DNA of 47,308 nucleotides from Chloroflexota bacterium (lineage in GTDB: Bacteria > Chloroflexota > Limnocylindria > Limnocylindrales > CSP1-4). The notes beneath the pieces are model-generated. The model had not been told where the DNA came from, ran no database searches, and worked only from the letters and a program-made list of their open reading frames with translations. This document shows positions 41,637 through 47,308 of this stretch, piece after piece. How positions within the stretch are numbered: the first letter of the stretch is position 1; every line of letters begins with the position of its first letter. The DNA lies in the NCBI GenBank assembly GCA_021785175.1, contig JAJYGH010000062.1, positions 1 through 47,308 on the forward strand, written 5' to 3'. A program made the position numbers and the translations under genes.

Positions 41637-42869
41637 ATGAAGCTTGCGTGCGTCGTCGGGACCCGCCCGCAGCTCATCAAGGTGGCGGCGGCGTGGCACG
41701 CGCTGCGGCGCGACCACGAGCCGCGGCTGATCGACACCGGCCAGCACTACGACGAGGAGATGGCCGGCCGGTTCTTCGGCGAGCTGCACCTGCCGGCCCC
41801 GGACAGACAGCTCGGCGTCGGCAGCGGCAGCCGTGCTCGCCAGGTGGCCGCGATCATGGACGCCCTCGAGCCGGTGCTCCTCGACGAGCGACCGGATGCC
41901 GTCGTGGTGTTCGGCGACACGAACTCGACGCTCGCGGGCGCGCTCGTCGCGGCCGGGCTCGACCTGCCGCTTGCCCACGTCGAGGCCGGTCTCCGCTCGT
42001 TCGACCGGCGCATGCCCGAGGAGATCAACCGCGTGGTCGTCGACCACCTCGCGCAGCTGCTGCTCGCCCCGAACGCCCAGGCGACCTCGAACCTCACGGC
42101 GGAGGGCATCGGCGGCGGGCCGGACGACGCGGCCGGCGGATCGGCCGGTGGATCCGACGCACGTGCGGCTGGCTCTTCGCGCGGGCCGGACGAGGATGCG
42201 GCGAAGCGCCCGGGCGGCGGCTGGAGGCGCCCCCGCGTCGAGGTCGTCGGCGACCTCATGCAGGACCTGTGCGCGGCGGCCGTCCCGTTCGTGCGGGATC
42301 CGGCGAGCGTCGGCGAGGGAGCCCCGGAGGAGATCGCGGCGCTCCATCTCCGGACCGGCGAGTACCTCTTTGCCACCGTGCACCGGGCCGAGAACCGGCC
42401 CCCCGAGGCGATCCGCGAGTGGCTCGCCCTGCTCGGGGCGCTCGGACGCCCGGTCGTCCTGGCGCTCCATCCCGGAACCCGGCGCGCGATCGACGAGAGC
42501 GACTGCGCGGTTCCGCCGAACGTGCACGCGGTCCCTCCCCAGGGATACGCGACCACGCTCGCGCTCCAGCTCCACGCCGCGGCCGTCGTCACCGACTCGG
42601 GAGGCGTGCAGCGGGAGGCCGGCTGGCTCGGTACGCCGGCGCTCGTGCTCCGGGGCTCCACGGAGTGGACCGGGACGCTCGAGACGCAGGGCGGACGGAG
42701 CGTCCTCGTCGGGCGCGACGCGGCCCGCGCGCTCGATGCCCTTGCACGGCTCGCTCCCGCCGCGTCGAGTGCGGACGCCGCGGCTCGTCGCGCGGCCGCG
42801 GCAACGGTCGCGCCGGCCGGGGCGGACGAACGGGTGTCGGCGGCGCTCGGCGACTGGCTCGGCTCGTGA
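41637..42869 (+). CDS. wbpI: WbpI/WecB-like UDP-sugar 2-epimerase
   Basis: A 410-residue non-hydrolysing epimerase. KLACVVGTRPQLIKVAAAW, IDTGQHYDEEMAGRFF, VFGDTNSTLAGALVAA, HVEAGLRSFDRRMPEEINR and TDSGGVQREAGWLGTPALVLR are all conserved. A low-complexity insertion of about 40 residues (Gly/Asp/Ala/Ser-rich, near 160-200) separates the two Rossmann domains and is absent from relatives. In this operon the expected reaction is UDP-GlcNAc3NAcA to UDP-ManNAc3NAcA (WbpI). Its stop overlaps the next glycosyltransferase. Confidence 0.88.
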   Translation: MKLACVVGTRPQLIKVAAAWHALRRDHEPRLIDTGQHYDEEMAGRFFGELHLPAPDRQLGVGSGSRARQVAAIMDALEPVLLDERPDAVVVFGDTNSTLAGALVAAGLDLPLAHVEAGLRSFDRRMPEEINRVVVDHLAQLLLAPNAQATSNLTAEGIGGGPDDAAGGSAGGSDARAAGSSRGPDEDAAKRPGGGWRRPRVEVVGDLMQDLCAAAVPFVRDPASVGEGAPEEIAALHLRTGEYLFATVHRAENRPPEAIREWLALLGALGRPVVLALHPGTRRAIDESDCAVPPNVHAVPPQGYATTLALQLHAAAVVTDSGGVQREAGWLGTPALVLRGSTEWTGTLETQGGRSVLVGRDAARALDALARLAPAASSADAAARRAAAATVAPAGADERVSAALGDWLGS

Positions 42870-44203
42870 CGAAGGTCGCGCGGCCGCTCCGCGTCGCGAT
42901 CGTCGCGGCCAATACGTTCGAGCATGACTCGCGGCTGCTGCGCACCGCGCGCGCGCTCGCGGGCGACGGGCACGTCGTCACCGTCCTCGCGTTCCAGGCG
43001 CCGGGGCTGCCCACGCGGGAGTCCGTCGGCGACCGGATCGATCTGCGCCGCCTGCCCGTCGACCGGCGCGTCGCCAGCGCGTTCCGCCCCCTTCCCGAGC
43101 GCGCGTGGCCGCTGCTCGCGCGGGTGCTCGGGTTCGAGCCTGCCGCGACGTCCCTGCCGCCGGCGGCGCCGCGGATCGTCGATCGCCCGCGTGCCCTCCT
43201 CCGCCGGCTCGTCGAGATCGTCGCCCACCAGCGCCGCGTCGGTCCCTGGTCGGACGCCGTCGTCGCCGCGGTACCCGACGCGGACGTGTATCACTGCAAG
43301 GCGCTCGTCGCGCTGCCGGTCGTGGCCGCCGCAGCGGAGCGTGCGGGCTCCCGCTTCGTCTACGATCTCGCCGACCTGCACACCGAGGCCGCTCGTCTCG
43401 CCCGCATGCCCGGGTTCGTCCGGTCGCTCGTCCGGCGCCGCGAGGCCCGGTGGGTCCGCCGTGCCGCACTGCTGACGGCCGTGAGCGACGGCGTCGCCTC
43501 GGAAGCCGCCCGGCGCTTCCATGTCGGCCGCCCGGTCGTCGTCCTGAACTGTCCCATGGCCTGGCGACCCGAGGACCCGGGCGTGCCGCGCAGCGATCTG
43601 CTGCGCCGCGCGACCGGCGTCGATCCGGAGCGCCCCATCGTGCTGTACCAGGGCGGGTTCAGCGTCGACCGCGGGATCGAGGAGCTGATCGCGGCGCTCG
43701 ACCGCGAGCCGCTCCGGACGCTCGATGCGGCGGTCGTGCTGCTCGGCTACGGTCGTCTGCTCGACCGTCTGCGGGCCGAGGCCGCGCGCCGTCCGGGGCG
43801 CCTGTTCGTGCTCGACGCCGTGCCCCCGGCCGAGCTGCTGCAGTGGACCGCCTCCGCGGATCTGGGCTACGTGGGGCAGCCGGCGCGGACGCTGAACCAG
43901 CGGCTGAACCTGGCCAACAAGCTGTTCGAGAGCATGATGGCGGGCGTGCCGGTGCTGGTCGCCGAAGGAACGGAGCACTGCCGCCTCGTGTCGGCCGAGG
44001 CGGTCGGAGTCTGCGCGGCGATCGAGCCCGATGCGATCGCGCGCGCCGCCGGCGCCGTGCTCGGGCGCCCCTTCGAGGAGCGCGAGGCGCTCCGTGATCA
44101 CTGCCGGACGGTCGCGCTCGAGCGCTACACGTGGGAGCGTCAGCAGGGGGCGCTCGTCGCCGCGTACCGGCGGCTGGCCGCCGGCGGGAGGGCGGAGTCG
44201 TGA
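42866..44203 (+). CDS. Glycosyltransferase (GT4-like), first of three paralogues
   Basis: A 445-residue GT-B protein. VAIVAANTFEHDSRLLRTARALAGDGHVV begins it. DVYHCKALVALPV, FVYDLADLHTE, IVLYQGGFSVDRGIEELI, and LNQRLNLANKLFESMMAGVPVLVAEG follow. The LN..L..(A/P)NKLFE.(L/M)(A/M)AGVPV motif is shared with the next two genes, so the three are probably duplicates. Each likely adds one sugar to a lipid-linked glycan. No membrane span is evident. GTGA overlaps join it on both sides. Confidence 0.88.
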   Translation: MTKVARPLRVAIVAANTFEHDSRLLRTARALAGDGHVVTVLAFQAPGLPTRESVGDRIDLRRLPVDRRVASAFRPLPERAWPLLARVLGFEPAATSLPPAAPRIVDRPRALLRRLVEIVAHQRRVGPWSDAVVAAVPDADVYHCKALVALPVVAAAAERAGSRFVYDLADLHTEAARLARMPGFVRSLVRRREARWVRRAALLTAVSDGVASEAARRFHVGRPVVVLNCPMAWRPEDPGVPRSDLLRRATGVDPERPIVLYQGGFSVDRGIEELIAALDREPLRTLDAAVVLLGYGRLLDRLRAEAARRPGRLFVLDAVPPAELLQWTASADLGYVGQPARTLNQRLNLANKLFESMMAGVPVLVAEGTEHCRLVSAEAVGVCAAIEPDAIARAAGAVLGRPFEEREALRDHCRTVALERYTWERQQGALVAAYRRLAAGGRAES

Positions 44204-45855
44204 GCCGCATCGTCATGTTCGTCTTCAACGACTGCACGACGGACGCGCGCGTCCTGCGCGAGGCGGCGAGCCTGACGCGGGCCGGCCACACCGTCACGAT
44301 CATGGCCCGGCCCCGCGACGTCGCCTCGACGAAGGTCGAGCGCGAACGTCGCGACGGGTTCGAGATCGTCCGGATCCCGCTGCCGCAGGGATGGAAGCGC
44401 TGGTACGTGCTCGCGCGGTACCCCTGGCGAGCGCGCGGCTGGATCCGCTTCCGGTTCATGTACGACGCGAAACGCGGACCGAAGGGGTGGGCCGAGGCGG
44501 TCGCGATCACCCCGGTCGCCGCGGCCTGGACCGCCTGGATGCTCGTCCGTGCCCCGTTCTACCTCGGGTTTCGCGCGCTCCGGCGGGGGAGGGCGCAGCC
44601 GGGCGGCGACACGCTCGACTGGCTCACGCGGTGGCGGTACTCGATCGTGGGGTGGGCGCGCGCCGCAGCCGTCGCGGCGCCCGACGCGGACGCGTACCAC
44701 GGCCACGACCTGTCGGGGCTGCCGGGGGCGATCCACGCGGCGAAGCTCCGCGGCCGGTCCGGCGCCGGCATGCGCCCCGCGGTCGTGTACGACAGCCACG
44801 AGATCTACCTCGAGTCGGGCAGGATCGCGAAGCTCCCGGCACGGATCCGGCGGGTGCTCGGACGGCAGGAGGCGGCCTGGGTGCGCGAGGCCGACGCGCT
44901 GGTGACGGTCAACGAGTCGCTGGCGGAGGACCTGGGGAGGCGCTACCGGCCGCGCCGCACCGTCGTCGTCCGCAACTGCCCCGCGCGGTGGGACCCGCCC
45001 GCGTCCCGCCCCGATCTCCTCCGCGAGGCCGCCGGCATTCCCGCGGACGCTCCCGTCGCCCTCTACCACGGCGGCTTCTCCGCGCATCGGGGGATGGAGG
45101 AGATCCTCGAGGCGCTGCTCGAACCGGGCATGGAGCGGGTGCACGCCGTGTTCCTGGGGTACGGGAGCGAGCGGGCGAGCCTCGTCCGCCGCGCGGCCGA
45201 CCCGCGGTACGGCGGGCGCGCGCACGTCCTCGACGCGGTGCCGCCGCACGAGCTGCCGCCATGGGTCGCGTCGGCGGACGTCGGCGTCATGCCGATCCAG
45301 CGGTCGACCCTGAACCACTACCTGTCCACGCCCAACAAGCTCTTCGAGAGCCTCGCGGCCGGGGTCCCGGTGGTCGTGAGCGACTTCCCGGAGATGCGCC
45401 GCATCGTGCTCCGCGATCCGGACGCCCCGCTCGGCGCGGCGTGCGATCCGGCCGATCCGGCGAGCGTCGCGCGGGCCATCCGGGAGGTGCTCGAGCGGCC
45501 GCCCGACGAGATGGCCGACCTGCGCGCGCGGTGCCTGCGCGCGGCCCACGAGCGCTACAACTGGGAGACCGAGGTGTCGCGGCTCGTGACCCTGTACCGC
45601 GACCTGCTCGGCGACGGCAGCGTCGAGGCCGCGGTGGCTCCGGCCGGGCCGATCCCGGCAGGCGGGCTCGGCGGCGCGGTCGAGGGCGACGTCTCGGTGC
45701 CGATGACGCCCGCTCCGAAGACTGCTGCGGCAGCCACGGGCGATGCTGCCGACGATGGGGCCGGCGATCCGCCCGGCTCGGACGGCGGCACGTGGTCCGC
45801 AAGGGCCGTCCCGGCAGCGGCCGATCCGCCGCCGGAGGCCGGCGCAGGGGAATGA
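44200..45855 (+). CDS. Glycosyltransferase (GT4-like), second paralogue with long tail
   Basis: A 551-residue GT-B protein. RIVMFVFNDCTTDARVLREAASL starts the first domain. There is a hydrophobic stretch near 105-130 (WTAWMLVRAPFYLGF) that could touch the membrane. DAYHGHDLSGLPGA, VVYDSHEIYLESG, VALYHGGFSAHRGMEEIL, and LNHYLSTPNKLFESLAAGVPVVVSD are conserved with the flanking paralogues. The final 80 residues are disordered Ala/Pro/Gly-rich. GTG start in the stop of the preceding gene with GGAG nearby. Confidence 0.88.
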   Translation: MSRIVMFVFNDCTTDARVLREAASLTRAGHTVTIMARPRDVASTKVERERRDGFEIVRIPLPQGWKRWYVLARYPWRARGWIRFRFMYDAKRGPKGWAEAVAITPVAAAWTAWMLVRAPFYLGFRALRRGRAQPGGDTLDWLTRWRYSIVGWARAAAVAAPDADAYHGHDLSGLPGAIHAAKLRGRSGAGMRPAVVYDSHEIYLESGRIAKLPARIRRVLGRQEAAWVREADALVTVNESLAEDLGRRYRPRRTVVVRNCPARWDPPASRPDLLREAAGIPADAPVALYHGGFSAHRGMEEILEALLEPGMERVHAVFLGYGSERASLVRRAADPRYGGRAHVLDAVPPHELPPWVASADVGVMPIQRSTLNHYLSTPNKLFESLAAGVPVVVSDFPEMRRIVLRDPDAPLGAACDPADPASVARAIREVLERPPDEMADLRARCLRAAHERYNWETEVSRLVTLYRDLLGDGSVEAAVAPAGPIPAGGLGGAVEGDVSVPMTPAPKTAAAATGDAADDGAGDPPGSDGGTWSARAVPAAADPPPEAGAGE

Positions 45856-47156
45856 CGCCGGGCCGGGGGTCGCGCGTCGTCCTGCTGTTCGCGAACACCG
45901 CCGAGCACAACTCGCGCGCGACGCGGATGACGCGGACCCTGCTCGACGCCGGGTTCGCGGTCACGTGGGTCGCGCGCTCCGGCCCGGGGCTCCCCGAGCG
46001 CGAAACGCGCACCGGGTGGGACATCCTGCGCGTGCCGCTGCCCCCCGGCCCGCGGTGGCTGCCCGCCCCGCGGCTGCCGGCTTCCCGGCAGGCGCCCGCG
46101 CCGAGGCCCGCGGCCGTCCGCGCCCCCGCCCGCCTCGCCCGGCTCGTGGTCGATGGCCCCGGCCGGCTCCTCCAGGCGCTTCGCTACCAGGTCGTCACCC
46201 GCCGCTGGGCCGCGGCGGTCGAGCGCGTCGCCCCTCCCGCGGACGTGTGGCAGGCCGACGGCCTCGTGACGCTGCCCGTGTGCCTCCGGCTGCGCGCGCG
46301 TCGCGGGGGCCGGGTCGTGTACGACTCGCTCGAGATCCACGTCGAGAGCGGGGCGTTCGCCCGGCTTCCGCGGGCGTGGCGGTGGTTGCTCGGCCGCCGG
46401 GAGCGTGCCTGGGCGAGGTCGTCGGACGCCGTGCTCACCGTCAGCCGGCCGTACGCCGACGTGCTGGCCCGCCGCCTCGGGCGCGCGCCGGCGATCGTCA
46501 TGAACTGCCCGCCGACGCCGCCGTCACCCGCGGCGGGGGAGCCCGGGCGGCCCGACGCCCCGCCGCGGCCGCGGCGCTTTCACCAGCTGCTGTCGCTCGA
46601 CCCGGCCGCCCCGATCGTCCTGTACCACGGGTACCTGTTCCCGCACCGCGGCATCGAGCGCCTGTTCGAGGCCATGGCGCTCGTCCCCGACGCGCACCTC
46701 GTCGTCATGGGGTTCGGCCCGCGGTTCGACGCGTACCGGGAGGCGGCGGCGGCGCTGCCGCATGCCGCGCGTGTCCACGTCGTGCCCGGCGTGCCGCCCG
46801 ACGATCTCCTCGGGTGGGTCGCGTCGGCGGACGTCGCTGCGATGCCGATCGAGGGGAACACGCTCAACCACCGGCTCACCACGCCGAACAAGCTGTTCGA
46901 GGCGCTCGCGGCGGGCGTGCCGGTCGTCGCGAGCGACCTCCCCGGCATGGCGGAGATCCTCCGCGAGACCGGCGCCGGCGTGAGCTGCCGTCCCGACGAT
47001 CCGGCCGACCTGGCGCGCGCGATCCGCTCGATCCTCGACGCGCCCGAGGAGGCCCGGGCGACCTGGCGCTCGAACGCCCTGGCGGCGGCACGGCGGACCT
47101 ACAACTGGGAGCGCCAGGCGGAGACGTACCTGGGTGTGCTCCGGTCGATCCGGTGA
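45852..47156 (+). CDS. Glycosyltransferase (GT4-like), third paralogue
   Basis: A 434-residue GT-B protein. VVLLFANTAEHNSRATRMTRTLLDAG, DVWQADGLVTLPV, VVYDSLEIHVESGAF, IVLYHGYLFPHRGIERLF and LNHRLTTPNKLFEALAAGVPVVASD align with the two upstream genes. ATGA overlap couples it to the second paralogue. It is the last gene of the operon; the next gene, 31 bases later, is on the opposite strand. Confidence 0.88.
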   Translation: MTPGRGSRVVLLFANTAEHNSRATRMTRTLLDAGFAVTWVARSGPGLPERETRTGWDILRVPLPPGPRWLPAPRLPASRQAPAPRPAAVRAPARLARLVVDGPGRLLQALRYQVVTRRWAAAVERVAPPADVWQADGLVTLPVCLRLRARRGGRVVYDSLEIHVESGAFARLPRAWRWLLGRRERAWARSSDAVLTVSRPYADVLARRLGRAPAIVMNCPPTPPSPAAGEPGRPDAPPRPRRFHQLLSLDPAAPIVLYHGYLFPHRGIERLFEAMALVPDAHLVVMGFGPRFDAYREAAAALPHAARVHVVPGVPPDDLLGWVASADVAAMPIEGNTLNHRLTTPNKLFEALAAGVPVVASDLPGMAEILRETGAGVSCRPDDPADLARAIRSILDAPEEARATWRSNALAAARRTYNWERQAETYLGVLRSIR

Positions 47157-47187
47157 CAGCTGAGCGCCCCCGCCGATCCCCCCGCCA

Positions 47188-47308
47188 TCAGGGAGCGGGC
47201 GAGGCGGTCAGCCTCCCAAGCGCCTCGAGCGCCTGCTGCACGAGCTGCATCTCCTGCCCGTAGCCGACGTAGTCGCCCTTCGCCTCGTCGGCCCTGGCGG
47301 CCGCGAAG
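47188..47308 (-). CDS. C-terminal end of a probable UPF0182 membrane protein (cut by window edge)
   Basis: About 40 codons on the minus strand end at a TGA at 47190-47188. The readable part includes ADEAKGDYVGYGQEMQ followed by a leucine-rich helix. A terminal helix with GDxxxYG and an amphipathic end is typical of the C-terminus of UPF0182 (COG1615) proteins. The identification rests on this short tail only. Confidence 0.45.
   Translation of the reverse strand, partial: FAAARADEAKGDYVGYGQEMQLVQQALEALGRLTASPAP

Noticed and set aside
1-47308. tRNA, rRNA, insertion sequence or prophage genes
   Set aside because: I found no transposase or integrase motif, no terminal inverted repeats around a gene, and no recognisable tRNA or rRNA sequence by reading.

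Overview
The window is very GC-rich and gene-dense. It looks like one continuous stretch of bacterial chromosome with no insertion sequence, phage, CRISPR array or RNA gene that I can recognise. The gene set points to Chloroflexota, probably a high-GC Limnocylindria-type lineage: PdxS/PdxT vitamin B6 synthesis, a Ycf45-like R3H ATPase, a DarA-type P-II protein beside tmk, GuaB3 with GuaA, an F420-type (DDN) protein, radC-mreB-mreC, DUF3048 and a UPF0182 tail. This placement is inferred from gene content only. Start codons are often GTG. Neighbouring genes often overlap by 4 bases (GTGA or ATGA). Many first-in-operon genes have a TAnACT-like -10 box only 6-8 bases before the start codon, which suggests widespread leaderless transcription.

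Layout. 1-4.4 kb (minus): CCA-adding enzyme (cut by the window edge), HNH endonuclease, crotonase-family hydratase, MOSC-GNAT fusion and a membrane protein. The membrane gene is divergent from a GbsR/MarR-type regulator (4.4-5.4 kb). 5.4-9.1 kb: family-5 uracil-DNA glycosylase, divergent from pdxS-pdxT and a GNAT protein. 9.1-14 kb: R3H ATPase, tmk, a degenerate GGDEF protein on the other strand, and darA. 14-18.7 kb: a threonine dehydratase-like enzyme divergent from guaB3, a DDN-like protein and guaA. 18.7-22.7 kb: a run of zinc-ribbon and membrane proteins of unknown role ending in a CPBP protease. 23-26 kb: radC, mreB, mreC. 26-28.5 kb (minus): UDP-glucose dehydrogenase and an atypical SDR. 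28.6-33.6 kb: a secreted caspase-like protein, a dolichol-phosphate-mannose-synthase-like enzyme, a glycosyltransferase and a METTL20-like methyltransferase. 33.6-37.1 kb: DUF3048, a small hypothetical, and a Fur regulator with a nickel/cobalt-type transporter behind a Fur-box-like site. 37.4-47.2 kb: an eight-gene glycan operon. 47.2 kb to the end: the last codons of a probable UPF0182 protein.

The most informative region is the glycan operon. Its first five genes match, step for step, the WbpD, WbpE, WbpB, WbpA and WbpI enzymes that make UDP-2,3-diacetamido-2,3-dideoxy-D-mannuronic acid. Three related, translationally coupled glycosyltransferases follow. With the upstream DPMS-like enzyme, GT4 enzyme and UDP-glucose dehydrogenase, this suggests a surface polysaccharide containing amino-uronic acids.

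Intergenic gaps contain several tandem repeats (13 x 8 bp, two sets of 4 x 16 bp, about 3.5 x 22 bp, and short tetra/octamer runs). Two of them sit directly upstream of glycan-gene promoters.
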